A DNA stretch of 25,735 nt from CAMQVM01 sp044433365 (GCA_044433365.1 JAWXTR010000036.1:1-25735); one strand, 5' to 3'; counted from the stretch's first letter, positions 7,288-14,979 are shown. Translations and numbers: made by a program. The notes: generated by a model not told the origin, from the letters alone.

Positions 7288-8301
7288 TTATTCTTTAACC
7301 TCCAAAAACTCCTCACGAAAATGGTAATCTTTACGGATTTTTTCGAATAGTTGGGGGTTTTGTTTTAGGGTTTGGCTCTCTTTTTTAATGTCGAAGTATT
7401 GAGTTGACACCTTTTGAATATTTTCCCAAGTTGGCTCCACTGTTTCCGATTTTTTTGAGTTGACAGACCAGCTTTTTAGCTTCTTAATATCGAATTTATC
7501 ACCTAAAGCTCTAACAGCCATCTCTGTAGCACGCTCTTTACCATGACGAGAATAGCCAGCGATATGAGTTGTCGCTAATGTAGCTTTTTGAAGCAGTAAT
7601 TGATTGATGTGTGGTTCATTGCGCCATACATCAATCACTGCTGCACTTACTTTGCCACTATCAATAGCAGAAAGCAAAGCATTTTCATCGACAACCTCAC
7701 CACGTGAGCTATTTATAAAGATTGCGCCTGTTTTTATCTTCTCAAAAAAATTGGAATTAGCTAGATTTAAGGTGGGATAATCGCACTCAGAAGTAAGCGG
7801 AGTGTGCATTGTGACAACATCGCTATTTTGTAGTAGATTCTCTAGCGATACCCCCCTATCTAATGCTTTAAAAGGGTCGTAAAACATAGTGCTAAACCCC
7901 AAACCAGAAAGTACCTCTACAAGTAACGAACCGATATTTCCATAACCTATTACCCCCACAGTTGTCTGCTTTGGGGTAACTTTTAAAGTGGATAAAACAG
8001 TTAAAATATATTGCAAAACAGCACTTTTATTACACCCAGCCGCTGTTGCTACCTCAATAGAGTTGGCTTTGCAATAATCCATATCGATATGGTCGAAACC
8101 TATCGTTGCAGTGGCAATAAATTTCACTTTACTTCCGCTAAGAAGCTCCTTAGAGCATTTTGTACGTGTACGAACCACCATTGCATCGCAATCAATAAGA
8201 TTAGAGGGTGAAATCTCTTCACCCTCTAAATATTCTACATCAAAATATGGCTCTAATACCCCCTTAATATAGGGAATTTTACTATCTAATACTACTCGCA
8301 T
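7288..8301 (-). CDS. pdxB: Erythronate-4-phosphate dehydrogenase (pyridoxal 5'-phosphate synthesis)
   Basis: 337 aa from ATG 8301; a GTG just before it would add one residue. Oxidises 4-phospho-D-erythronate in the DXP-dependent vitamin B6 pathway. PdxB-specific blocks: VRTRTKC, FIATATIGFDHID and a GCNKSAV-type segment, then the nucleotide-binding GYGNIG, catalytic Arg in SSRGEVV, Glu in WRNEP and His in THIAGYS. A PdxB-type C-terminal dimerisation tail is present (about 280-337). The start overlaps the end of miaA by 20 bases, so translation is probably coupled within the operon that begins at 9707. Confidence 0.93.
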   Translation of the reverse strand: MRVVLDSKIPYIKGVLEPYFDVEYLEGEEISPSNLIDCDAMVVRTRTKCSKELLSGSKVKFIATATIGFDHIDMDYCKANSIEVATAAGCNKSAVLQYILTVLSTLKVTPKQTTVGVIGYGNIGSLLVEVLSGLGFSTMFYDPFKALDRGVSLENLLQNSDVVTMHTPLTSECDYPTLNLANSNFFEKIKTGAIFINSSRGEVVDENALLSAIDSGKVSAAVIDVWRNEPHINQLLLQKATLATTHIAGYSRHGKERATEMAVRALGDKFDIKKLKSWSVNSKKSETVEPTWENIQKVSTQYFDIKKESQTLKQNPQLFEKIRKDYHFREEFLEVKE

Positions 8302-9190
8302 CACCGCTATTTAACCACTCTATTTCGCTATCACGCCTAAACCAAGTCATTTGTCGTTTTGCATAACGACGGCTATTCTGTTTAATCATCTCTATAGCGT
8401 TTTCGAGCGAAGTTTTACCATCAAAATAGTCGAAAATCTCACGATAACCGACAGTCTTTAGAGAGTTGTAGTCACGATACTCATATACCGACTTTGCCTC
8501 AGCCTCCAACCCCTCTAAAATCATAATATCCACCCTACGATTAATTCTATCGTAGAGATACTCTCTATCAAGATTTATTCCTATTTTTCTTATCTTAAAG
8601 TTACGCTTTTTGCCCTCGCCTTTTCGCTGCTCAGAGTATGGTTTACCCGTTGCTCTACATACCTCTAATGCTCTGATTACACGTTTATGGTTGGCTCTAT
8701 CAACCAGCACGTAAAACTTTTCATCTCTGAGCTTTAGCTCTTCAAGCAGAGGCTCTAAACCACCGCTTTTAAACTGCTCATTAAGCTCCTCACGTAAATT
8801 ATTATCAACAGTTGGAATATCGTCAAAACCTTTGCAAAGAGCATCAATATATAGACCCGAACCACCTACAACTACCACTTTATCGTGAGTTAAAAAGAGC
8901 GTGTCGAGAAGCTCTATAGCATCGTTTTCAAATTGACCTGCTGCATAATCCTCCCACACATCACGACAGTGGATAAAGTGGTGTTTTACCGCAGAAAGCT
9001 GCTCAGCAGAGGGTGCAGCAGTGCCGATACTCATTTGTCTAAAAAATTGGCGAGAATCTGCCGAAATTATCTCTGTAGAGTATCGTTTTGCAAGCTCAAT
9101 GCTAAGGTCGGTCTTACCAGAGGCGGTTGGACCAACAACTACAATAAGCTCTTTTTTGCTATAATCTATATCGTTACTAATATTCGTCAT
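8282..9190 (-). CDS. miaA: tRNA dimethylallyltransferase
   Basis: 302 aa. Transfers the dimethylallyl group to A37 of tRNAs reading UNN codons. P-loop GPTASGKT at 20-27, then the SADSRQFF and IGTAAP blocks, GGSGLY and the C-terminal KTVGYREI and RRYAKRQMTWFRR segments, all in family order. ATG 9190 is chosen because it gives the normal N-terminus and overlaps the upstream gene by 14 bases. The open frame extends to 9244, but those residues do not look like MiaA. Middle gene of the operon. Confidence 0.94.
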   Translation of the reverse strand: MTNISNDIDYSKKELIVVVGPTASGKTDLSIELAKRYSTEIISADSRQFFRQMSIGTAAPSAEQLSAVKHHFIHCRDVWEDYAAGQFENDAIELLDTLFLTHDKVVVVGGSGLYIDALCKGFDDIPTVDNNLREELNEQFKSGGLEPLLEELKLRDEKFYVLVDRANHKRVIRALEVCRATGKPYSEQRKGEGKKRNFKIRKIGINLDREYLYDRINRRVDIMILEGLEAEAKSVYEYRDYNSLKTVGYREIFDYFDGKTSLENAIEMIKQNSRRYAKRQMTWFRRDSEIEWLNSGDASSIR

Positions 9191-9707
9191 CGTAATAGTC
9201 GTCGTCACCTCCAAAATCGGAAAAATCGTCCATTGCCTCATCAAATATCGAGCGATTAGCTACGCTTTGCGAAGCATCAAACTGATCGGGAGCCTCGCCA
9301 TTAGCAAAAAGTAGACGTGGATATTCTTTGCCCTCCTCGCCCTCTTTTGCCTCTAAAAGCTCTAAGAAAAAGGCTCTATCTTCAAATAGGTCAAACACAA
9401 AAAGCAGACGTGCAAATTTTGTACGAACCGCCTGCCCAAGTAGCACACTATCCATAGCCACAGGAAGCGACTGTTCATCGCCGTCAATGGCATCACTACC
9501 GCCTACACCCATATCAAAAAGTGTAAATTCACGTAGCTTCATCCAGCCCTCGTCGCACAAGAAAATCGAACACATCTCCTCAGCATCATAATCAATATCA
9601 TTGCATATCAACGTGTGCAAATCCTTTATTGTAGCATCATACGAAATCTCATAATCTCTAATAAAGTTCTCATCTTCATCAGATAGCATGCGAAATTTAA
9701 AAATCAT
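9177..9707 (-). CDS. pRiA4b ORF-3-like / IS1096 TnpR-family protein, acidic
   Basis: 176 aa. The opening MIFKFRMLSDEDENFIRDYEI and the block YDATIKDLHTLICNDIDYD, then FLCDEGWMKL, fit the plasmid pRiA4b ORF-3-like fold (PF07929). Bacteroidetes copies are often named IS1096 passenger TnpR-like, although no transposition role is established. The C-terminus is strongly acidic (FGGDDDYYDDEY). First gene of the operon with miaA and pdxB; a TATATTTG -7 box is at 9765-9758 on the minus strand. Conserved position before miaA suggests housekeeping use rather than mobility, which is inference. Confidence 0.75.
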   Translation of the reverse strand: MIFKFRMLSDEDENFIRDYEISYDATIKDLHTLICNDIDYDAEEMCSIFLCDEGWMKLREFTLFDMGVGGSDAIDGDEQSLPVAMDSVLLGQAVRTKFARLLFVFDLFEDRAFFLELLEAKEGEEGKEYPRLLFANGEAPDQFDASQSVANRSIFDEAMDDFSDFGGDDDYYDDEY

Positions 9708-9757
9708 AGTTAAAGTCTTAAAGTAATTTTGAAAAGTTTACCTTTCTATTTAAAGTT

Positions 9758-9765
9758 CAAATATA
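9758..9765 (-). promoter_or_regulatory. -7 promoter element of the 9707-miaA-pdxB operon
   Basis: TATATTTG on the minus strand matches TAnnTTTG, about 50 bases before ATG 9707. No TTG at the right upstream distance. Confidence 0.5.
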
Positions 9766-9785
9766 CAAATTTTTTTTTAATTTTT

Positions 9786-9836
9786 TAAGGGAAGTTCTAA
9801 AATCTTTAAAAATCCAGATTTTAGAAGTTCCCTTTA
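9786..9836. repeat. Short AAGGGAAGTTC/GAAGTTCCCTT palindrome
   Basis: AAGGGAAGTTCTAAAATCT pairs with AGATTTTAGAAGTTCCCTT with a single mismatch around a loop of about 10 nt. This is the cleanest short member of the family. It lies upstream of the 9707 operon and beyond the flippase remnant, so it would act as a terminator insulating that operon. Confidence 0.7.
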
Positions 9837-9859
9837 CTTGAAATTACACAATATACGAC

Positions 9860-9898
9860 GAATACCCCTATGCACAACGCTTGCGAGTAGGGGTATTC
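9860..9898 (+). terminator. Hairpin GAATACCCCTA/TAGGGGTATTC with T tract
   Basis: An 11-bp perfect stem (9860-9870 and 9888-9898) followed by TTTTGG on the plus strand. No plus-strand gene ends here, so it may be a relic or may act on leftward read-through from the decayed flippase. Confidence 0.5.
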
Positions 9899-9938
9899 TT
9901 TTGGATTTTGATTGTGGGTCACCCACTTTTTATTATAA

Positions 9939-10023
9939 ATGCCAATAAAGGGCACGAAAAACCTTCTTCCGCTTTTTGCGAGCGTAGCGAAGCTGTGAGT
10001 GGAAATTCAGCGATTCTTTGCCA
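9939..10023 (-). mobile_element. Truncated copy of the 192-bp element (copy 3)
   Basis: Begins ATGCCAATAAAGG and continues through ACCTTCTTCCGCTTTT, GCGAGCGTAGCGAAGC and GATTCTTTGCCA, matching the right half of copies 1 and 2 in reverse with many substitutions. The other half is missing. It abuts the point where the flippase reading frame breaks off, so it is probably an old insertion followed by deletion. Confidence 0.7.
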
Positions 10024-10318
10024 CAATAAATAGATGAATAAAAATGCTATTGAGAGTGTTTCTCGTAGCCTTTGTGCATTTGCCCTCACCATTTCAAAAT
10101 TAAGGAATCGCTGTGTCGTTGTCGATAGAGAGCTATTCAAGAATAATAACATAACTACAACACCTCCAACAACGTAATAAATTCCGAAGTCATTGGCACC
10201 AAGAATTTGAATGATAATACGATAAGTAAGGATACGCCCATTGTAATAAACATCCTTATATACAACATAATCGTATTTTTCTTATACGGTTGGTGTCTTG
10301 TTTATATGTTTCTGACAT
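10024..10318 (-). pseudogene. Truncated, frameshifted polysaccharide flippase (Wzx/MATE-type)
   Basis: Reading leftward from ATG 10318, the first 31 codons (MSETYKQDTNRIRKNTIMLY...GVSL) match the N-terminus of Bacteroides oligosaccharide flippases. After a frame change near 10222-10230 the next frame continues YRIIIQILGANDFGIYYVVGG, then SSLSTTTQRFLNFEM and a hydrophobic helix. This is the typical first-two-helix region of that family, which is normally around 450-500 aa. The sequence then runs into a mobile-element fragment at about 10023, so only about 95 codons remain. The start lies 2 bases after the acyltransferase stop, so the two were one operon for surface polysaccharide. Confidence 0.75.
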
Positions 10319-10320
10319 TT

Positions 10321-11489
10321 TTATATATTCTTGCAGTGTAATCTTTTATAACACAGAACAGGTGCAATACTAAATACGGTTGTTGCAATAATATTCAATA
10401 AAACTGTTATATGTGAATTGCCGATTAATTTCGATATAGGATAAAATATCTTAGGCCAAAAGGTAAATACAAACATCTGTAATAAAAAAATTTCATAAGA
10501 GTAGCGACCTATCTCTTCAATTAATTTTGATTTTAAATAATAGGTTTTAATAAATGGTAATAATAGAAATATTACATAAAAATATGTAGGGAAATGAGCA
10601 ACTTTCCATTCATAATTTGTATTGCAGATATACGGTTGTAAATCAAACTTAAAATATGCTTGAATAATCAAAAATATTAAACCAGCAAAACCTAGGAGCT
10701 TCTGCCAAATTGTTATCTTATTGTGACCATAATAAAGGTAAATACCTAAATAGATTAAAAATAAATATCTAAAGAATAATAAGTAGTGTAAAACAATTAT
10801 TGCCATATTCTTAATAGCACTCTTGGAGCGATATTATTCACTATTAAATCTCAATATAGAACCACTATATTTTCGATTCAATAGCAAAAAATCTCATCTC
10901 CAATAGCACTATTAAAAATACACCAATAATTATTTTACCCTACTTAATCTATATATAAATTGAGGCATGTTGACATATGAACATATTACTTCAAGAGCCA
11001 CAGAAATACCTATAAACAACAAGGCAAATATTTTACCCCCCCCATTAATTTATTTAATCTATTGTAAATCAACAAGATAAAGGGGATAATAACCCAGAAT
11101 TGAAGATATATCCAAACATAGTAAGAGCCTGGACCCATACCAGCATGCATGATGAATCCTTTTAATATATCTACAGTTAAATTCCCAGTTACTGCATACA
11201 CCGATAATTGAAACAAATACAATACGAGAAAAGGCAATATTATCCTTTTAAAAATTTTACCAAAATTAAAGTGATCATTTAACGACTTTTGTCCATCGTC
11301 AAAATATCTCGTCGTATGAAATACCTGTATCAATAAAAACAAAGGAACAGCCTGCTTTCCCTATAGTTCAAATAAAGACGGTTTACGACAAATCATTGGT
11401 AGATTGTGAGTAAGCACTACACATATAATCGAAAGTCCTTTTACGTAATCTATAAAATAATCATAACTATTTTTTTTAAATATATCCAT
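10321..11489 (-). pseudogene. Acyltransferase-3 family gene (OafA/WcjC-like), broken three ways
   Basis: Reconstructed as about 330 codons starting MDIFKKNSYDYFIDYVKGL at ATG 11489. This is the usual acyltransferase-3 opening with the catalytic His in VLTH, followed by FEL-[stop]-GKQAVPLFLLIQVFH and about ten hydrophobic spans. Membrane acyltransferases of this family O-acetylate cell-surface sugars. Lesions: a TAG at 11363-11361 where relatives have Trp; a frame change at the run of eight G/C at 11036-11043 (nine or six would keep frame); and foldback element B at 10780-10946. Deleting the element plus one TA rejoins ...FIYRL to LFFRYLFLIYLG in frame. It was the upstream partner of the flippase fragment. 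Confidence 0.85.
10780..10946 (-). mobile_element. 167-bp foldback MITE-like element, copy B
   Basis: Starts TAAGTAGTGTAAAACAATTATT and ends TAATTATTTTACCCTACTTA, with TA at both ends (10780-10781 and 10945-10946). Nearly identical to copies A, C and D; inverted relative to A and C. It sits inside the acyltransferase pseudogene. Confidence 0.9.
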
Positions 11490-11532
11490 AAATAAACTTC
11501 TATCTGTTTAAGTACTTGAGGTTATAATACTT

Positions 11533-11808
11533 TTAAAACTCAAATCTCTCAAGTTTCATTTCGCCAAGAGCGGCTAGTTTTGGAACTATTGTTGTGAAGT
11601 GAGTTGAGTTGTCGTGTGCTTTTAGAGCTTCGTCGTCTTTCCATGTTTCACAAAACATTACAACTTCTGGGCGTGTTGCGCTCTCGAAAAGGTCGTAAGC
11701 GATGCAACCATCCTCTTTTTGCGATGCTGCTACAAGTTCTTTTGCTAGAGTTACAAACTCCTCTCTATTTTGCTCACTTACTAGAGCAAAAGCATTTAAT
11801 CTAATCAT
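11533..11808 (-). CDS. Putative quinol monooxygenase, ABM-domain protein (YgiN-like)
   Basis: 91 aa, a single antibiotic-biosynthesis-monooxygenase (dimeric alpha+beta barrel) domain. MIRLNAFALV, then a helix EEFVTLAKELVAAS, then EDGCIAYDLFES, VVMFCETWKDDEALKAHDNSTHF and a closing strand MKLERFEF, all in family order and length. Such proteins act as small cofactor-free oxygenases on quinols or as heme/oxidant-handling proteins; the substrate here is unknown. Flanked by the acyltransferase pseudogene downstream and a long palindrome upstream (11826-11988). Confidence 0.88.
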   Translation of the reverse strand: MIRLNAFALVSEQNREEFVTLAKELVAASQKEDGCIAYDLFESATRPEVVMFCETWKDDEALKAHDNSTHFTTIVPKLAALGEMKLERFEF

Positions 11809-11825
11809 AATAATAATTTTATTTA

Positions 11826-11988
11826 GGGGAGTTCTAAATTCTGGATTTTGAGAGATTTTTTGTTTTAAGGCTTTAGATTTAGATTTTGCAAATATAGGCT
11901 GTAGTGGCTCTTACCGCCTTTTTTTACAAAATCCAAAGATGAAGCCTTAAAACGGAAAAGCTCCGAAAGTCAGATTTTAGAAGTTCCC
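11826..11988. repeat. Long form (163 bp) of the GGGGAGTTC/GAAGTTCCC nested palindrome
   Basis: Outer arms GGGGAGTTCTAA (11826-11837) and TTAGAAGTTCCC (11977-11988). Inner arms TTTAAGGCTT and AGCCTTAAAA; innermost AGATTTTGCAAA and TTTACAAAATCC around a short variable centre. The same order is found at 16376-16540. On the minus strand the outer arm supplies GGG AAC TTC TAA, the end of the CNNM gene. It fills the gap between that gene and the ABM gene and could terminate transcription or form a structured RNA. Confidence 0.75.
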
Positions 11989-13026
11989 TTTAGTTAATTT
12001 TTTACGTCTATTAGCCCAACGCTCACGTGCGTATTGCTGCATATCTTCGATGCTATCTTTTTCGTCAAGAATTTCAAGACCTATAATTGTTTCGATAATA
12101 TCCTCCATTGTAACGATTCCCTCAAAGCTACCATATTCGTCGATAATTAGCGAAATATGCTCTTTTTTTGCTATTAATCTCTCCCATAGCGATGCTATAG
12201 AGCGAGTTTCGGGAGAGGTGAGAATTTCACGAGAAATATCTTTCAGTTTCATATCGAAATTGTCGGCAGCCAAGTTTTCGAGGATAGTTTGTCTTAAAAC
12301 ATAACTTGTAATGTTGTCTTTGTTGTCGCCGCCATAGATTGGAATACGAGAGTAGTTGTGACTTGTAGTTTTGTCGTTAAATTCACGAAGAGTTGTCTCT
12401 TCCGACTCCACTTCCACCACCACACGAGGGGTCATAATCTCTTTTGCCTTAATAGCCTCAAGGCGGATAAGATTTTGAATTATGATATTTTCTTTTGAGT
12501 GGAAAGCCCCCTCAGCAGCACCTACATTGACCATTGCCGACACCTCTTCACGACTTACAGTTAAGCCTTTGCTTTTTGGAGCAATCAACCTAGTGATAAA
12601 CTCAGAAACCCATACTAAAGGGTAGCAAATTGTAATTAAAAACTTTACAAGTGGAGCAGCAGGAAGAGCGATAGCTTTCCAGTATGATGCACCTAGGGTC
12701 TTTGGGATAATCTCCGAAAGAACAAGAATTAGAATTGTTAAAATTGCTGAAATTAAACCGAAATATGCCTCACCAAACACCAATCCTGCTTGCGCTCCAA
12801 CACCAGCAGCACCGACAGTGTGTGCAACAGTATTTAAAGATAGAATAGCCGATAGAGGTCGGTCGATATTCTCTTTTAGATTTTTAAGAGTTTTTACATT
12901 TTTCGCCCCCTCACTCTCTTTCATAGAGATATATGAAGATGTTACTGATAATAATACTGCTTCTAGTACGGAGCAGACAAAAGAAATAGATAGTGCTACA
13001 GTTAAATAGAATATTAGTAATCCCAT
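11977..13026 (-). CDS. CNNM/CorC (HlyC)-family membrane transporter with CBS pair
   Basis: 349 aa from ATG 13026. The N-terminal DUF21 (CNNM) membrane domain spans about 1-185: an opening helix MGLLIFYLTVALSISFVCS, SVLEAVLL, the Asn-rich LSLNTVAHTVGAAGVG and the LSEIIPKTLG motif. Two CBS modules follow (about 195-320), with MTPR and IIDEYGSFEGIVTMEDIIE. The family is linked to Mg2+/Co2+ efflux or homeostasis. The usual CorC_HlyC domain at the C-terminus is absent; the protein ends soon after the CBS pair. An upstream open frame to 13173 exists, but a TATTTTTG promoter box at 13059-13052 lies inside it and relatives start at MGLLIFYL. The stop lies in a palindromic repeat. Confidence 0.9.
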   Translation of the reverse strand: MGLLIFYLTVALSISFVCSVLEAVLLSVTSSYISMKESEGAKNVKTLKNLKENIDRPLSAILSLNTVAHTVGAAGVGAQAGLVFGEAYFGLISAILTILILVLSEIIPKTLGASYWKAIALPAAPLVKFLITICYPLVWVSEFITRLIAPKSKGLTVSREEVSAMVNVGAAEGAFHSKENIIIQNLIRLEAIKAKEIMTPRVVVEVESEETTLREFNDKTTSHNYSRIPIYGGDNKDNITSYVLRQTILENLAADNFDMKLKDISREILTSPETRSIASLWERLIAKKEHISLIIDEYGSFEGIVTMEDIIETIIGLEILDEKDSIEDMQQYARERWANRRKKLTKGNF

Positions 13027-13051
13027 TGATAAAATTAAAATTAGTATTTGA

Positions 13052-13059
13052 CAAAAATA
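13052..13059 (-). promoter_or_regulatory. -7 promoter element of the CNNM gene
   Basis: TATTTTTG on the minus strand matches TAnnTTTG, 26 bases before ATG 13026; it supports that start over 13173. Confidence 0.4.
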
Positions 13060-13130
13060 GATTAAATTTTTCAAACTACATAACAAAAAGAGGTTTATTT
13101 TGTCAATTAACCTTTTTTTAACAAAAAATG

Positions 13131-13159
13131 TTGTATTTCTTGCAATTTTGTTAATTTTG
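13131..13159 (+). promoter_or_regulatory. Promoter of the endonuclease gene
   Basis: TTG (13131-13133), 18-nt spacer, TAATTTTG (13152-13159), an exact TAnnTTTG match. Transcription would start near 13166, about 45 bases before ATG 13210. Confidence 0.6.
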
Positions 13160-13209
13160 CAGCTTAATTTCAAAAATCACATTTAATAAAGGTCAAAAAA
13201 CTAAAAACT

Positions 13210-14292
13210 ATGGCAAAAAAGAGAAAAAATGGGAGTAAAGATTACTATCTAGTGGCATTATTATTGGCTATTTTGGTAGTGTGTGCGCTCTATTTGCTAC
13301 CGCAGTTTCTTGGCGATACATCGCAAGAGAAACAGTTGCAAAGAGCTGGTAATAAAATCGAAAAAGTGGGCGAAAATGCAGCCAAAAAGGTTGAAAAAGC
13401 TCTCGATAAGGGTAAAGAAACAGGCCAAGATTTAGCTAAAAAGGCTGGTGATATTGCCGAAAAAATCAAGGATAGTTACGACTCTAAGATAAATAGTAGT
13501 AAAGAGTCAGAAAATAATAATTCTGAGAGCAAAAGCTCAAAATCAACTACAACCACCACCGCTAAACAGGTAGTTGTGGGTGGTAGGCTCGAACTACCAA
13601 CTATTTCCGATTCTACATATCTTACCTACAATAGCGATGCACGCTATTATATCCAATTTTTACCCGAAGAGAAAATACCACTATTTGTGGCGTATGTTTT
13701 GACACGAGATGAGGCAAAAATATCGTTAGTAGAGCGTGCTAAGAGCTTTAAAGAGGATATTCGCTATGAGAGATTGGGGGCACCAACAGCAAAAGACAAA
13801 GATTATACTCGCTCCGGATACGATAGAGGTCACATGCTTCCATCGGCTGATAGAAATGATAGTAGAGCTGAAAATGATGCTACTTTCCTATTTTCAAATA
13901 TCACCCCACAAACTCCTTCGCTCAATCGTGGTACGCTAAATCAGCTAGAACAACAGGTAAGGGAGTGGGCTGTAAAATATGATTCTCTTCATATCGTAAC
14001 AGGTTCGATTCTTCGTGATAACAGCAACCGTCCCATCTCTAGAATTGGTAATGGCGTAGCAATTCCGCAATATATCTATAAAGCAATCGCTATGAAACAC
14101 GACGGAGAGTATAAAACAGTAGCATTTCTTATGCCAAATATAACAGGAGCCGATTCAGATTTTATGGAGTATATCACAACAGTCGATGAGGTTGAAAAGC
14201 TACTGGACTACGACCTATTCCATGCCCTCGACGACTCAATAGAAAATAGCTGCGAAGCTCAAATCGACCGTAAAGTTTTTAAACGGTTTTAG
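13210..14292 (+). CDS. Membrane-anchored DNA/RNA non-specific endonuclease (NUC family)
   Basis: 360 aa. A basic N-terminus and one transmembrane helix at about 14-34 place the rest outside the cytoplasmic membrane. Residues 40-120 are a Lys/Glu/Ala- then Ser/Thr/Asn-rich linker. The nuclease domain covers about 125-355: DRGHMLPSADR with catalytic His208, then SNITPQTPSLNRGTLNQLE, in which Asn239 and Glu247 match Asn119 and Glu127 of Serratia nuclease (same spacing). Acts on DNA and RNA with a divalent metal, probably for scavenging or defence in the periplasm. Own promoter upstream and a perfect hairpin terminator at 14322-14363. Confidence 0.93.
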   Translation: MAKKRKNGSKDYYLVALLLAILVVCALYLLPQFLGDTSQEKQLQRAGNKIEKVGENAAKKVEKALDKGKETGQDLAKKAGDIAEKIKDSYDSKINSSKESENNNSESKSSKSTTTTTAKQVVVGGRLELPTISDSTYLTYNSDARYYIQFLPEEKIPLFVAYVLTRDEAKISLVERAKSFKEDIRYERLGAPTAKDKDYTRSGYDRGHMLPSADRNDSRAENDATFLFSNITPQTPSLNRGTLNQLEQQVREWAVKYDSLHIVTGSILRDNSNRPISRIGNGVAIPQYIYKAIAMKHDGEYKTVAFLMPNITGADSDFMEYITTVDEVEKLLDYDLFHALDDSIENSCEAQIDRKVFKRF

Positions 14293-14321
14293 ATTGAATA
14301 CAAGATTTATATAACTTAAAT

Positions 14322-14363
14322 GGGTTTATTAATTTACAAAATTGGCAGCAAATTAATAAACCC
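14322..14363 (+). terminator. Terminator of the endonuclease gene
   Basis: GGGTTTATTAATTT (14322-14335) pairs perfectly over 14 bp with AAATTAATAAACCC (14350-14363), followed by TTTTGG; 30 bases after the stop codon. Confidence 0.85.
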
Positions 14364-14437
14364 TTTTGGATGGGGTCATTCGCAAAACTAATATCGAGTT
14401 AATTTACAAATAGTTACGTGCTTAAAAAACTTCTAAA

Positions 14438-14477
14438 TTACCTTCATTTTTGCACAAAAGTGCAAAAATGAAGGTAA
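14438..14477. repeat. Perfect 18-bp inverted repeat with 4-nt loop
   Basis: TTACCTTCATTTTTGCAC (14438-14455), AAAA, GTGCAAAAATGAAGGTAA (14460-14477). There is no adjoining gene and no T run outside the stem. The rest of 14364-14788 holds only repeat fragments. Confidence 0.8.
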
Positions 14478-14554
14478 CAAAAAACTATATTTTACACTTT
14501 TTTAGAAAAAGTGAACAAAAACACGCTTTCATCGCTCTTCGAGACGATGAACTC

Positions 14555-14660
14555 ACATTTTGCAAAATCCAAATCCAAAACCTCAAAATAAAAATTCGAA
14601 TAAAACCAATTATAAGAACTCCCCTATAGGTTTTGAGAAATTTTAGCAATTTCCTTAAAT
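14555..14660 (-). repeat. Half copy of the long GGGGAGTTC palindrome
   Basis: On the minus strand, GGGGAGTTCTTATAATTGG and then GGTTTTATTCG...TTTGGATTTTGCAAAATGTG run parallel to 16381-16448 with few changes, then stop. On the other side, CCTATAGGTTTTGAGAAATTTTAGCAATTTCCTTAAA resembles the short form. This is a decayed or recombined copy. Confidence 0.6.
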
Positions 14661-14788
14661 CATCTTAAATCCAATAATCTCACACTTCTCTAAATTTGAA
14701 CTCTGTACAATAGTGTAGATTATTTTTTTATCATTACAATTGTTATCTTTGAAATGTTTTATCTTATAACATTAAATACCACTACTCA

Positions 14789-14979
14789 TGCGAATAAAGG
14801 TTTGAAATTTTCGAGCTATTTTGAACTATTTTTGCAATCAGAGTTGTAAAAAATAACTTTTGTTAATGCTTTTTTAGAAAAAGCACGCCCTTTGGGCTGG
14901 CAAAAATCGTTCGTTTTCACTCACGGCTTCGCTCCGCTCGCTAAAAGAGGAAGAAAGTTTTTCAAACCTTTATTGGCAT
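14789..14979 (+). mobile_element. 191-bp inverted-repeat element, copy 2, with 6-bp target duplication
   Basis: Same ends as copy 1 (TGCGAATAAAGG...CCTTTATTGGCAT) and flanked by TACTCA at 14783-14788 and 14980-14985. The right-hand duplication lies on the last codons of the propeller lipoprotein gene (minus strand). The insertion changed its stop from GAG TAG to GAG TAA without changing the protein. Confidence 0.9.

Noticed and set aside
8302..8304. GTG start for pdxB one codon earlier
   Set aside because: The ATG at 8301 gives the usual MRVV-type N-terminus; the difference is a single residue.
9191..9244. Longer N-terminus for miaA
   Set aside because: These 18 codons lie inside the upstream gene and do not resemble MiaA; ATG 9190 gives the typical start.
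9919..10152. 77-aa open frame on the minus strand
   Set aside because: It is a hybrid of the flippase remnant and a mobile-element fragment, not a gene on its own.
10321..10806. Short membrane protein of 161 aa
   Set aside because: It begins within foldback element B; the coding part belongs to the broken acyltransferase.
13027..13173. 49-residue N-terminal extension of the CNNM protein
   Set aside because: A promoter box lies inside it and relatives start at MGLLIFYL.
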